A stretch of DNA of 64,000 nt from Arthrobacter crystallopoietes (GCF_002849715.1 NZ_CP018863.1:2356001-2420000), one strand, 5' to 3'; positions 45,457-53,986 are shown, counted from the stretch's first letter. A program made the numbers and translations. Notes: generated from the letters alone by a model not told the origin.

Positions 45457-45764
45457 CGTCAAACTTTTGTGCCCTAATTGGTCGGGGCTGAGGAAATCTT
45501 GCGACTTAAACGTGGAATCTGCACAGTACATCTTCCGCATCAGCCTCTCCGGGTGGAGAATGCGCGCACGCGAACTGCGCCTATCGAGGGCCGGATGGAA
45601 TCCGTTTGCCGACAAATTGGCCCCGCCTATCGCGCCGGCCGTCGTGCTGGCTGCGTATTACTGACTGCCCGGTCGGAAGTTGTGAAACAATACACGGGTT
45701 CCCGTGATGGCCGGCATACCGCCAGAGCCCGGGACGAAACTCCCCAAGGATAGGAAAATGGCTG
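45457..45764. other. Intergenic stretch between desA and the Nramp-like gene
   Basis: Contains the divergent promoters of the siderophore operon and the transporter gene. A short open frame from 45467 lacks a recognisable domain or convincing ribosome site. I see no gene, repeat or terminator here. Confidence 0.5.
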
Positions 45765-47075
45765 ATGTCAGCTGACAACAACGTGCCAACCGGAGCGGTG
45801 AACCACGCCGACCGGATTGACGACGACGGCGGAAAGCCTGCCAAATGGAAAATTGTCGGCCCCGGGCTCGTCGTTGCGGCGACCGGTGTCGGTGCCGCGG
45901 ATATGGTCGCCACCCTGGTGGCCGGCTCCCAGTTCGGTTACCAGCTCTTCTGGGCTGTGATCGTCGGTGTCATCCTGAAGATCGTCCTGGTTGAAGGCGC
46001 GGGCCGTTACACGCTGGCCACAGGCAAAACCATCTTCGAAGGCTGGCGCACCCTTGGCCGCTGGACCACTTGGTACTTCGGTCCCTACATCATCATTTGG
46101 GGCTTCGTCTACGGCGCCACCGCGATGTCCTCGGCTGCCCTGCCGCTGGCTGCCTTGTTCCCGGTGTTCCCGCTCTGGGTTTGGGCGATCCTGATGGGCC
46201 TGGCCGGTTTCGCCATGGTCTGGTTCGGCAAGTACGCCACCTTCGAGAAAATCACCGCTGCGCTGGTCGGCATCATGTTCGTGACCGTTGTGGGGCTGGC
46301 AGTCATCGCGGTTCCCAACATCCCCGAAATGCTCGCGGGCCTGATCCCCTCGATCCCGGCCGAGGGCGGCCTCCTGTCCACCCTGGCCCTCGCCGGCGGC
46401 GTCGGCGGCACCATCACCCTGGCCGCTTATGGCTACTGGCTTCGTGAAAAGGGCTGGTACACGCCCAAGTGGATGCGCGTCATGCGGATCGACAACTCGG
46501 TCGCGTACATCATGACCGGCGTCTTCGTGCTGGCCATGCTCATTGTCGGGGCAGAGGTCGTCCGCTCCGCCGGAGTCTCCATCAGCGGCGGCGACGAAGG
46601 CCTGCTGGAACTGGCCGGCGTCCTCAACGAACGTTACGGCGACGTCGTCGGCACCGGCTTCCTGGTCGGCTTCTGGGCCGCCTCGTTCTCGTCGATCATC
46701 GGCGTCTGGAACGGTGTCTCGCTCATGTTCGCCGACTTCTGGGGCCACATGCGCAAGAAGGAATCCGGCCACCCGGACACCCGCGTGGGCGGCAAGTACT
46801 TCAAGTTCTACGTGCTCTGGCTGACCTTCCCGCCGATGCTGCTGTTCATCCTCGGCAAGCCCATCGGCCTGATCCTCGCCTACGGCGTGCTCGGTTCGCT
46901 GTTCATGCCGTTCCTGGCCCTGACCCTGCTCGGCCTGCTCAACGGCAAGCGCGTGCCCAAGGAATGGGCCAACAAGCTGCATACCAACATCGCCCTGGGC
47001 ATCTGTGCCCTGCTGTTCGGCATCCTCGGTGTCCAGCAGCTGGTCAAGGCCATCGCCCCGATCTTCGGCGGCTGA
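45765..47075 (+). CDS. Nramp-related divalent metal transporter lacking the DPGN motif
   Basis: A 436-residue LeuT-fold transporter with 11 predicted helices. The overall pattern is Nramp-like (GPGLVVAATGVGAADMVATLVAGSQFG read in parts; WGFVYGATAMSSAALPL; EGGLLSTLALAGGVGGT). TM1 lacks the manganese-binding DPGN motif and has GAADM instead, and TM6 lacks the metal-binding Met of the MPH motif. It belongs to an Nramp-related branch whose substrate is probably not manganese or iron; magnesium is a possibility because NRMT proteins share this loss. It lies next to the siderophore operon but has no iron box of its own that I can see. Confidence 0.75.
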   Translation: MSADNNVPTGAVNHADRIDDDGGKPAKWKIVGPGLVVAATGVGAADMVATLVAGSQFGYQLFWAVIVGVILKIVLVEGAGRYTLATGKTIFEGWRTLGRWTTWYFGPYIIIWGFVYGATAMSSAALPLAALFPVFPLWVWAILMGLAGFAMVWFGKYATFEKITAALVGIMFVTVVGLAVIAVPNIPEMLAGLIPSIPAEGGLLSTLALAGGVGGTITLAAYGYWLREKGWYTPKWMRVMRIDNSVAYIMTGVFVLAMLIVGAEVVRSAGVSISGGDEGLLELAGVLNERYGDVVGTGFLVGFWAASFSSIIGVWNGVSLMFADFWGHMRKKESGHPDTRVGGKYFKFYVLWLTFPPMLLFILGKPIGLILAYGVLGSLFMPFLALTLLGLLNGKRVPKEWANKLHTNIALGICALLFGILGVQQLVKAIAPIFGG

Positions 47076-47101
47076 CCCCACGGGCAAAATATAGCCTGCT
47101 A

Positions 47102-47152
47102 AAACAACTCTGCCCTGCCGCTACTTCAATGTGCGGCAGGGCAGAGTTGTTT
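47102..47152. terminator. Strong bidirectional terminator
   Basis: A perfect 20-bp stem (47102-47121 with 47133-47152) with an 11-base loop, bounded by AAA and TTT. It terminates the Nramp-like gene and the small convergent antitoxin gene, whose stop overlaps its right edge by one base. Confidence 0.9.
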
Positions 47153-47337
47153 CAAGGGGCCTGCTGGTCGTGGGTGACGATCGAGGCGAGGAATTCGTCT
47201 GCTTCGGTCAGGCCACGGGCGGCCTGCTCGAGAATGGCGCGCGCCTCGGTCTCCAGTGTGCGGCCATGGCAGGCGGCCAGCACACGGAGGCCTTCAATGG
47301 TGCGCGCATTCAGGTTGGGAATGCTCAGTGTCTCCAT
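47152..47337 (-). CDS. FitA-like ribbon-helix-helix antitoxin, orphan
   Basis: A 61-residue protein. It has METLSIPNLNARTIEGLRVLA, read in parts, followed by HGRTLETEARAILEQA, the pattern of FitA/VapB ribbon-helix-helix antitoxins. The usual PIN toxin gene should follow the stop, but here the stop abuts a terminator and the end of the Nramp-like gene. It is therefore a solitary antitoxin: either a remnant, or a regulator or anti-toxin acting in trans. Confidence 0.72.
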   Translation of the reverse strand: METLSIPNLNARTIEGLRVLAACHGRTLETEARAILEQAARGLTEADEFLASIVTHDQQAP

Positions 47338-47404
47338 GACGCCACCTTCCGTATGGCATCAATGCTAGACCCGGCCTTCCGCGCTGTCACCGGACCGGAT
47401 GTTG

Positions 47405-48652
47405 TTACCGGAGCGGATCGAAGGGCCGGATCTCGTCCGGAACATGCCCGGTGGTGATCTGTTCGGCCAGCAGCTTGCCGGTGGCCGGGCCCAGGACGAT
47501 GCCCCACATGCCGTGGCCCCCGGCGACGTAGACCCCGGGGGAGCGCGTGGCACCGACCACGGGCAGTCCGTCCGGGGTGACCGGCCGTGCGCCGACCCAG
47601 ATGTCCTCGAGGTTCTCCAGGTCCATGTTGGTGAACAGCGGCCGTACCGAGGCGAGGATGGCGTCGATGCGTCCGGTCTGCAGCGGTTCGTCCGGGCCGC
47701 GGAATTCCATCGTGCCGGCGATGCGCAGCCGGCCCTGGTATGGCGTGCACGCCACGCGGCGGGCGGGGAAGTAGATGGGGAATTCGGCGGGATCATCGGT
47801 GGCCACACTGAACGAGTAGCCGCGGCCGGCCTGGATCTGCGTCTTGACGCCGAGCGGCTTGGCCAGTTCCGGCAGCCAGGCTCCGGTCGCGAGCACGACG
47901 ACGTCGGCGCTCACGGGTTCCTGCCCGGCCCTGTCCACGGAGATCCCCTGCGGTCCGTGGCGCAGCGAGCGGACTTCCCCGCCGGTCAGAATCTTGCCGC
48001 CGCGTGCCTCTACCGCTTCGGCCAGGGCCTGCACGAACGGGCCGGGTTCCATGAAGCGCTGGTCTTCCATCTCATAAACCGTGGAGACTCCGGCAGACAG
48101 CTGGGGCACCTTGACCTGGGGGTTGTCCAGGCGCTTGAGCGGCACGCGCTGGCCTGCTTTCTCCACCTGCTGGATCTCGTGGATGAACGGGCCGCTTTCC
48201 TTTTCCTGCTCGAAGCCGATGATAAAGGGGCCCTTCCGCGTCCACGCGTCCACGCCGTTCGATGTCAGTTCGTCGAACGAGTCCAGGGCCATGCGGTCGA
48301 TCGGGGTCAGCGCGGCCATCGCCTTGGCCCATGCCTTCGTGTTGGCGTGCAGGCCGAAGCGGGCCAGGAACGCCCAGAGCTTCGGATCCAGCCGGGCCGG
48401 GATGTGCAGCGGCGCGGTCGAATCGAGCAGCGCCTTCGGGGCGTAGGACCACAGGGTCGGATCGGACAGCGGCATGGCCATGCCGGGCGTCAGCCATCCG
48501 GCGTTGCCCCATGAAGCGCCGGCAGCTACACCGGAGCGATCAAGGATCGTCACCTCGATCCCGCGTTCCTGCAGGTGCCAAGCCGTAGCCAGGCCAACCA
48601 TTCCAGCACCGACAACGACGGCGGTGCGCGGCGACTGTGCGCGTGAGTACAC
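47405..48652 (-). CDS. dadA: FAD-dependent D-amino acid dehydrogenase
   Basis: A 415-residue DAO-fold flavoprotein that oxidatively deaminates D-amino acids to 2-oxo acids. The FAD motif is VVVGAGMVGLATAWHLQ near residues 12-28, followed by GASWGNAGWLTPG and, near the C-terminus, the second FAD contact WVGARPVTPDGLPVVG and GGHGMWGIVLGPATG. I start at the GTG at 48652, with GAGGGAG seven bases upstream, rather than at the longer open frame. It is divergent from an Lrp-type regulator, the typical control arrangement. Confidence 0.88.
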   Translation of the reverse strand: MYSRAQSPRTAVVVGAGMVGLATAWHLQERGIEVTILDRSGVAAGASWGNAGWLTPGMAMPLSDPTLWSYAPKALLDSTAPLHIPARLDPKLWAFLARFGLHANTKAWAKAMAALTPIDRMALDSFDELTSNGVDAWTRKGPFIIGFEQEKESGPFIHEIQQVEKAGQRVPLKRLDNPQVKVPQLSAGVSTVYEMEDQRFMEPGPFVQALAEAVEARGGKILTGGEVRSLRHGPQGISVDRAGQEPVSADVVVLATGAWLPELAKPLGVKTQIQAGRGYSFSVATDDPAEFPIYFPARRVACTPYQGRLRIAGTMEFRGPDEPLQTGRIDAILASVRPLFTNMDLENLEDIWVGARPVTPDGLPVVGATRSPGVYVAGGHGMWGIVLGPATGKLLAEQITTGHVPDEIRPFDPLR

Positions 48653-48720
48653 TTTGTTCTCCCTCAAACTATGACTCGTGCCACATGGCATTGACTCCAG
48701 TGTGAACAATCTAAAAACAA

Positions 48721-48737
48721 GTCGCAATTGAATCGAC
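48721..48737. promoter_or_regulatory. Palindrome in the dadA-lrp intergenic region
   Basis: GTCGCAATTGAATCGAC has GTCG/CGAC arms and an AATTG core, a form compatible with an Lrp/AsnC site. It lies between the divergent dadA and regulator starts, about 25 bases upstream of the regulator start. Confidence 0.5.
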
Positions 48738-48762
48738 AATGATTCTGCAGGAAGCTGGATTC

Positions 48763-49293
48763 ATGCCGAGTGATTCAACAAAAGCCGGAAGTTATACTCG
48801 CCGGCCGAACAACGTTCGACACGTTCAGCATCCTGTCTTGGACGAAACGGACCGCATCATCGTGCAGTTGCTGCAGGCCGACGCACGCACGCCCAACAAC
48901 GCCATTGCCGCTGCCGCCGGTATAGCGCCCTCCACGTGCCACGGCCGGATCCGCTCGCTCCAGGAGCGGGGCATCATCCGTGGCTTCCACGCGGATGTGG
49001 ACCCCGCCGCAGTGGGGCGCGGGCTGCAGGCGCTCATCTCCATCCGACTGCAGGCGGATGCGCGGTCCAACCTCACCCGTTTCGAAAAGTACCTGGCCGG
49101 CCTGTCCGCCGTCGAGAGCATCTTCTTTGTCACCGGGGACCGGGACTTCATGATCCATGTCGCCGTCGCCGATTCCGAGGCGCTGCGGGATCTCGTGGCC
49201 AACAACCTGAGCCTTCGGCCCGAAGTGGCCGGCACCAACACCACGGTGATCTTCGAATACGTCCGTCCGCCCGGCAGCTCGCTCGCACCCTGA
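48763..49293 (+). CDS. Lrp/AsnC family regulator
   Basis: A 176-residue regulator with an N-terminal HTH (LDETDRIIVQLLQADARTPN, read in parts, and IAPSTCHGRIRSLQERGII) and a C-terminal RAM domain (about 100-165: FEKYLAGLSAVESIFFVTGD, and HVAVADSEALRDLV). The ATG at 48763 has AGGA nine bases upstream; the ATG at 48739 is in frame but has no ribosome site. The divergent position suggests it activates dadA in response to an amino acid. Confidence 0.85.
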   Translation: MPSDSTKAGSYTRRPNNVRHVQHPVLDETDRIIVQLLQADARTPNNAIAAAAGIAPSTCHGRIRSLQERGIIRGFHADVDPAAVGRGLQALISIRLQADARSNLTRFEKYLAGLSAVESIFFVTGDRDFMIHVAVADSEALRDLVANNLSLRPEVAGTNTTVIFEYVRPPGSSLAP

Positions 49294-49387
49294 CGCAGCC
49301 TGGCTCACCCCGCCTATTCGACGCGAGACTGCCGATCATCCGGCTATCCCATGCGCGGGCTCGTGAGCGGCGCTTTCCTGCGTCTTG

Positions 49388-49432
49388 TTGACATGTCAAT
49401 GAATCTGCCTCTAGGGTAGTTGAAGAATCAAC
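49388..49432 (+). promoter_or_regulatory. Promoter with two TTGA-N4-TCAA operators
   Basis: TTGACATGTCAA at 49388-49399 is a perfect palindrome that also supplies a -35 hexamer (TTGACA), with a -10-like TAGGGT at 49412-49417 (18-base spacer). GTTGAAGAATCAAC at 49419-49432 is a second site overlapping the start region. Both have the form TTGA-N4-TCAA. The same form occurs twice upstream of the doxX-like gene at 61744-61792. A MarR-type repressor encoded outside the window is the likely binder. Confidence 0.6.
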
Positions 49433-49451
49433 CAACCGACAGAAGGTAATC

Positions 49452-50174
49452 ATGTCCTGGTTCAAGAACCTTTTCCGCTCGTCCAATGGCCGTCGCTCCG
49501 CCGAAACCCCTGTTGAGCAGACTCCCGCCCCGATAGCAGCCGAGGCCGCTCCGGCTCCCGCAGCCGAGGCCGCTCCTGCCGAGCGCGCCGCAGGTCTGCC
49601 CCGGATCGCCATCGTCACCGGAAGCACCCGCCCGGGCCGCGTGAACGGCTCCGTGGCCGAGTGGGTGCTGGCCCAGACCGCCGGCCGCACCGACGCCGAA
49701 TTCGAACTCGTGGACATCGCCGACTTCAATCTGCCGCTGCTGGACGAGCCGGCCCCGGCCATGTACCAGAGCTACCAGAACGAGCACACTAAGGCCTGGT
49801 CCGCGAAGATCGCCGAATTCGACGGTTTTATCTTCGTTGCCAACGAGTACAACCACACGGTTGGGCCGGCGCTGACCAACGCCCTGTCCTTCTTGAATGT
49901 GGAATTCAACAACAAGGCCGCCGGCATCGTCTCCTACGGTTCCATGGGCGGCGTCCGCTCAGCCGAGCACCTGCGCAACGTGCTCGCCGAACTGCAGATT
50001 GCCGTCGTCCGCAACCAGGTGATGTTCTCGCTCTTCACGGACTTCGAAAACTTCGCCGACTTCAAGCCGACCGAGCAGAACGCCGGCACATTGGCTCCCA
50101 TGGTTGACCAGCTGGTCCCGTGGGCCAAGGGCTTCGCCGCCATCCGCACCGAACTGCAGGCCGTCAGCGCCTGA
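49452..50174 (+). CDS. NADPH-dependent FMN reductase with Ala/Pro-rich N-terminal extension
   Basis: A 240-residue flavodoxin-fold quinone or azo/nitro reductase. Residues 1-50 are an unusual MSWFKNLFRS start followed by Ala/Pro/Glu repeats. The reductase begins at IAIVTGSTRPGRVNGSVAEW near 52-71, with ANEYNHTVGPALTNALSFL and YGSMGGVRSAEHLRNVL as the flavin site. Expression appears repressor-controlled through the TTGA-N4-TCAA palindromes. A role in quinone or redox stress is inferred. It is monocistronic, with a strong terminator after it. Confidence 0.82.
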   Translation: MSWFKNLFRSSNGRRSAETPVEQTPAPIAAEAAPAPAAEAAPAERAAGLPRIAIVTGSTRPGRVNGSVAEWVLAQTAGRTDAEFELVDIADFNLPLLDEPAPAMYQSYQNEHTKAWSAKIAEFDGFIFVANEYNHTVGPALTNALSFLNVEFNNKAAGIVSYGSMGGVRSAEHLRNVLAELQIAVVRNQVMFSLFTDFENFADFKPTEQNAGTLAPMVDQLVPWAKGFAAIRTELQAVSA

Positions 50175-50192
50175 GCGGGCCCGGTCCAGCAG

Positions 50193-50241
50193 AATAGCTC
50201 CGCCCTGCAGCGCTCGTGAAGCGCGGCAGGGCGGAGTTATT
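50193..50241 (+). terminator. Terminator after the FMN reductase gene
   Basis: CTCCGCCCTGC (50198-50208) pairs with GCAGGGCGGAG (50226-50236), extended by AATA/TTATT on the outside and by GCGCT/AGCGC inside. It ends 20 to 70 bases after the stop codon and marks the last native sequence before the IS110 element. Confidence 0.8.
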
Positions 50242-50339
50242 TAAAGTACGACTGTGAGACTTTCTTGTAGCTGGTCTGGGACTGGCTGGCAGGATGGGTA
50301 CTGGCCGTTCCGCCGGCCATGGATGTGACTCGAGCGTAC

Positions 50340-50545
50340 GTTGACCATGAAGTGTCTTGCCGCCGACTTGTCCATCCGTGGCGCGGGCCGGCCGGACCTG
50401 TCCGGCCCACCTCGGTAGCTTGATCAGAAGATTGTCCGCCGCCTTGAGGCGCGTGACCCGTCACAGTGCTGTTCCGATGTGTTTCCTACCCGGACTGGTA
50501 CCGGCCGACAGCGGCCTGACCATCTCCATCACTGAGGAAAGGTGC
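50340..50545 (+). ncRNA. Candidate bridge-RNA region of the IS110 element
   Basis: The non-coding left end upstream of the transposase. It holds hairpins GGCCGGAC/GTCCGGCC, CGCC-TTGA-GGCG and CCGG/CCGG within about 130 bases. IS110 elements are known to encode a structured bridge RNA in this position that specifies target and donor DNA through internal loops. I could not identify the guide loops, because the flanks cannot be compared with an empty site. Confidence 0.4.
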
Positions 50546-50546
50546 C

Positions 50547-51626
50547 GTGACCGCCATTTCTATCGTCGCGCATTCCTACCCGTTTGTCGTGGGCGTCGAC
50601 ACCCACGCCCGCAATCACGTCTACGCGATCCTTGCAGCCAGGACCGGCGAGCTGATCGATACCCGAGACTTCCCAACGACGTCTGCCGGCATCAACAGGG
50701 CCATCGCGTGGGTGGCCCGCCGCACCGACGCAGACGCTGACACGCTGTGGGTGATCGAAGGCGCCGCATCTTACGGAGCCGTCCTGGCCGGCGCTGTCGC
50801 CGCCGAGGGTTACCCGGTGGCCGAGGCTCCGCGAATGGACGCGAAGAAACGCCACGGCGTCGGCAAATCCGATGCCCTCGATGCGCACCACATTGCCGCA
50901 GCCGCGTTGCCGCTGCCACAGGCGAAGCTATGCCGCCCGAGGCTCAACGAGGGGGTGCGCCAGGCCTTGCGGATCCTGGTCACGGCCCGCGACGCCATGA
51001 GCGCCGAGCGCACCCGTTCGGTCAACTCGCTCACCGCACTGCTGCGCACCAATGATCTGGGATTGGACGCCCGCAGGGCACTCTCAGCAGCTCAGATCGC
51101 TGAAGCGTCGCGGTGGCGCGCCCGAGAGGAGGAACTGTCCCTGACCATCGCCCGGACCGAGGCAACGCGGTTGGCCAAACGTGTCCTCGAACTCGATGAC
51201 CAGCTCAAAGCCAATGACAAGCAAGTGACCGAGCTGGTACAGATCAGCGAGGCCGCACCCCTGCTGCATGAAAAGGGCTTTGGGTCCGTCACTGCAGCGA
51301 CCTGCCTCACCGCCTGGTCCCATCAGGGACGGGTTCGGAACGAGGCGGCCTACGCCTCCCTGGCCGGCGTGAATCCTATCCCCGCTTCCTCAGGAAACAC
51401 CGTCCGGCACCGCCTGAACCGAGGCGGAGACAGAAACCTGAACCGCGCTCTCCACATGGTCGCTCTCACCAAGATGACCCACGACGAGGAGACCCGGAGA
51501 TACGTGGAGAAACGGCGAACAGAAGGACGCACCGACCGGGAAATCCGCCGATGCATCAAACGCTACCTAGCCCGACGCGTCCACCGCACGCTCAACGCCG
51601 CGAGCCCGTGCCTGAAGAGCGCTTGA
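50547..51626 (+). CDS. IS110-family transposase/recombinase
   Basis: A 359-residue DEDD recombinase. The N-terminal RuvC-like domain has VVGVDTHARNHVYA (Asp), WVIEGAASYGAVLA (Glu) and KSDALDAHHIA (two Asp). The C-terminal transposase_20 domain has GFGSVTAATCLTAW, YASLAGVNPIPASSG with the catalytic serine region, and LNRGGDRNLNRALHMVAL. All key residues are present and the frame is intact, so the element may still be active. It starts at a GTG or ATG near 50547 after GAGGAAAGG. Confidence 0.9.
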   Translation: MTAISIVAHSYPFVVGVDTHARNHVYAILAARTGELIDTRDFPTTSAGINRAIAWVARRTDADADTLWVIEGAASYGAVLAGAVAAEGYPVAEAPRMDAKKRHGVGKSDALDAHHIAAAALPLPQAKLCRPRLNEGVRQALRILVTARDAMSAERTRSVNSLTALLRTNDLGLDARRALSAAQIAEASRWRAREEELSLTIARTEATRLAKRVLELDDQLKANDKQVTELVQISEAAPLLHEKGFGSVTAATCLTAWSHQGRVRNEAAYASLAGVNPIPASSGNTVRHRLNRGGDRNLNRALHMVALTKMTHDEETRRYVEKRRTEGRTDREIRRCIKRYLARRVHRTLNAASPCLKSA

Positions 51627-51668
51627 CAGACATAGAAGAGTCGGCGGGACCAGACCGGGTGATCCCCG

Positions 51669-52532
51669 TCAGTGGCGTGCAGCGAGGATTTCGGATACCG
51701 ACAGGGTGAAGGCCGGCACCGCAGCTAGAACGGCCACCGTGATAACAACGCGCCCCGCGACGGTGACCCAAGTCTGGCGCCAGCGAGCCTCCCAGTTTGG
51801 CGCGGCCCACCGCACCACTGTCCCCGCCAAGGCTGCCAGGATGATGGCACCGATGACGACTCCCGCTGCGGCCGGGGCCGACAGTAAGAGCAACAGGAGC
51901 GAGCCGAGCAGCGGCGCGTAGGCCCACAGGTCGCGAGTGCGGCGCAGCAAGGGGATGGCGCGGCTGAGCCGGCCTGCGGCGGCCGCCACGAGCATGCCAT
52001 GCAGAACTGCGAGCGGGCCGAAGGCAAGGACGGACAGCCATCCCGGTCCGAGAATCTGGAAGTCGCGGTTGCCTGCGCGGAGTGGTTCAACGGCGGACAG
52101 CCCCACCAGCAGCAGAGATCCGAAGACCGCTCCGCCCAGCCTGCCAGAAGGCAGCCAGCGCTGCAGAACCGAATAAAGCAGGGCAGTCGCCAAACCGGCA
52201 AACAGCCCGGCGAAGACGATGAAGCCGATCGTGCCGTTGAGCGTGATTTCGCCGATCGTTTCATTGGCCTCGGTCAGGCGTCCCTGTTCCTGCGGTGACG
52301 TCGCAGCGAGCAGGCGCATGACCAACCGGCCTCCAGCTCCAGCGAGCAGGATTCCCGCGGTGATGCCCGCAGTCAAGGACACATTCGCCCACCAGAGCGT
52401 CCGGCGAAAGGCCTCCCAGAGGGGGAAGCCGCCATTGGTCCGGGCAGGGGGAGTGAGGGCATGGCCGCCCCATATTCCGATGATCAGCAGCCCGGCAAGC
52501 GCCAGAAGGCCGCAGCCAACCATGACTAACAT
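51669..52532 (-). CDS. Polytopic membrane protein of unknown function
   Basis: A 287-residue protein with eight hydrophobic segments: near 1-25, 45-75, 100-130, 133-150, 165-190, 205-225, 230-250 and 262-280. A short loop carries an LTEANETIGEITLNGTIGF segment. It contains no motif I recognise. Its stop lies 43 bases from the transposase stop, so the IS110 element inserted just downstream without visibly cutting the coding region. No operon partner is evident. Confidence 0.65.
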   Translation of the reverse strand: MLVMVGCGLLALAGLLIIGIWGGHALTPPARTNGGFPLWEAFRRTLWWANVSLTAGITAGILLAGAGGRLVMRLLAATSPQEQGRLTEANETIGEITLNGTIGFIVFAGLFAGLATALLYSVLQRWLPSGRLGGAVFGSLLLVGLSAVEPLRAGNRDFQILGPGWLSVLAFGPLAVLHGMLVAAAAGRLSRAIPLLRRTRDLWAYAPLLGSLLLLLLSAPAAAGVVIGAIILAALAGTVVRWAAPNWEARWRQTWVTVAGRVVITVAVLAAVPAFTLSVSEILAARH

Positions 52533-52646
52533 GCAGCCAGTATCGGTTGCCGGATGATGGGCGTCCAGAGATATTTCGGTCTAGGTTTTCCTCAACCCGG
52601 GCGGTGTAGCCTGATGCTCCGGAGTCTGGTCGGCAAACGGCTGTGC

Positions 52647-52679
52647 GGGACTGACTGCCGCGCCGCGGCAGTCAGTCCC
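52647..52679 (-). terminator. Hairpin after the SurA_N lipoprotein gene
   Basis: A perfect 15-bp stem, 52647-52661 with 52665-52679, around a three-base loop. It lies nine bases downstream of the lipoprotein stop on the minus strand. There is no U tract, but the stem is strong. Confidence 0.75.
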
Positions 52680-52688
52680 GCACGCGGG

Positions 52689-53492
52689 CTACAGGTGGAT
52701 CTTTACGTCTGCATCCGCACGCAGGTCCTTGACCAATGCCTGCGCTGCTTCGCCCTGTTTCTGGCCCTTCAGCTGCTCTTCGAGAGCCGGCTTGGCTTCC
52801 TCAAAAGGTGGAATCTCGGCGCTCTGTCCGCCCTCGCCGCCCTGCTGCTTCATCTGCTCCTGCTGGGCCTTGGCCTGGTCGTAGGCCTTCTTCAGCTCTT
52901 CTTCCGTGGGCTTGGTGTCCCCGGATTCTTCGGCAACGAGCGCTTCCACTCTTACCTGCTTCTCGATTTCGGACATGACTGTTTTCTCGTCCATGCCCTG
53001 GTCCTTCATGGCAGCCAGGAACTCGTCCTTGCTCTTGAGCTGGCTCGACTTCACCAGCTCGTCCAAGGTGGCATCCACTTCCTTCTTGGATGCCTCAAGG
53101 CCGCGGTTGTCTGCTTCCTGGATGAGCAGGACCGAACTGATCATGCCATCGGCGGTCTGCTTTTTGAGCTGGTCCTGGTCAAGTTTCTGCCCGCTCATTT
53201 GCGACTGCATGGCCATTTGCTGGAACTGGCCTTCATAGGCGGCGACAAAGTCCTTCTTGGCGATCTTTTCGCCGTTGACTTCCGCCACGACATCGGGAAC
53301 GCCCTCGGTGTCCGGCTTGGGCATTTCCTGCGCCTCCGGATTTGCGCCTTCGGAGGCGCCGCCGCTCGGGGCCGGTGCTTCCTGCTGGGTGCTCGCGCTG
53401 TTCCCGGCTTCTCCGGCCGGGGCACTGCAGGCGGTAACGGCGGAAATCGAACCCGCCACGGCCAGGGCCAAAAGCCACTTCTTGCTGCTCAT
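52689..53492 (-). CDS. SurA N-terminal-domain lipoprotein (chaperone-like)
   Basis: A 267-residue exported lipoprotein. The signal peptide ends in a VTACSAPAG lipobox (Cys near residue 22), followed by about 45 disordered residues rich in Pro, Ser and Glu. Residues 70-180 match the helical SurA_N chaperone domain (DVVAEVNGEKIAKKDFVAAY read in parts; DGMISSVLLIQEADNRGL). No parvulin-type isomerase domain follows; the end is a Gln/Glu/Lys-rich helix. It probably assists folding of exported proteins. The start ATG at 53492 has AAAGGA before it. Confidence 0.82.
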   Translation of the reverse strand: MSSKKWLLALAVAGSISAVTACSAPAGEAGNSASTQQEAPAPSGGASEGANPEAQEMPKPDTEGVPDVVAEVNGEKIAKKDFVAAYEGQFQQMAMQSQMSGQKLDQDQLKKQTADGMISSVLLIQEADNRGLEASKKEVDATLDELVKSSQLKSKDEFLAAMKDQGMDEKTVMSEIEKQVRVEALVAEESGDTKPTEEELKKAYDQAKAQQEQMKQQGGEGGQSAEIPPFEEAKPALEEQLKGQKQGEAAQALVKDLRADADVKIHL

Positions 53493-53762
53493 AAAGTCCT
53501 TTCCAACGAAGTTAACCACCGACGCTAACAGGCGCTGGCAAATCCATCTCCCAGCCGGCGTTCAGGAATGGCCGGAAGTCCCCGGCGTGCGGAAGCCATA
53601 AAACCGCTACTGTCCGGACCTGTGAATACTGCACAGCGCCCATCCTGCCTACCCTTATTTTTCCGCGCGGACGCTGTTAATGTGGAGGTACCGGCCGCCG
53701 TCGGTCATGGCCCGCCGGAATGGATCCAGCCGGAGCCAGACGCGCGGCACCAGGAGGAAGTC

Positions 53763-53915
53763 ATGGCATCAAAAGAAGAGATCCAGAAGGAATCGGGGGA
53801 CGGGGAGCACGCTCTCGGCGTAACGGAGCCGGGCAAGACGGACAAAGACAGCGACCAGCCCCTCGACGAGGATCTGCCCACCGGGCATCTGGAGGCCACC
53901 CCGGAGACGGACTGA
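53763..53915 (+). CDS. Small acidic protein
   Basis: A 50-residue Glu/Asp/Lys-rich protein (MASKEEIQKESGDGEHALGV, read from the start) with no hydrophobic core. The ATG at 53763 has a full AGGAGG site five bases upstream, and a strong hairpin terminator follows, so I count it as real despite its size. The function is unknown. It resembles the 39485 protein in composition only. Confidence 0.65.
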   Translation: MASKEEIQKESGDGEHALGVTEPGKTDKDSDQPLDEDLPTGHLEATPETD

Positions 53916-53935
53916 GCCGAAAAGAAGCTGCACAT

Positions 53936-53975
53936 GAAGGTGCCCTGTACGGTTCGTGTACAGGGCACCTTCTTT
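53936..53975. terminator. Bidirectional terminator
   Basis: GAAGGTGCCCTGTAC (53936-53950) pairs perfectly with GTACAGGGCACCTTC (53958-53972), followed by TTT. It separates the small acidic gene from the convergent DUF4383 gene. Confidence 0.9.
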
Positions 53976-53986
53976 CCGGAAACCGG

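Larger units (their letters stand above)
50242..51668 (+). mobile_element. IS110-family insertion sequence
   Basis: A single transposase gene with about 300 bases of non-coding left end and about 40 bases of right end, inserted between a terminator and the 3' end of an unrelated convergent membrane-protein gene. IS110 elements have no terminal inverted repeats, so I cannot place the exact ends: the left end lies between 50242 and about 50340, the right end between 51627 and 51668. No second copy is in the window. Confidence 0.75.
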
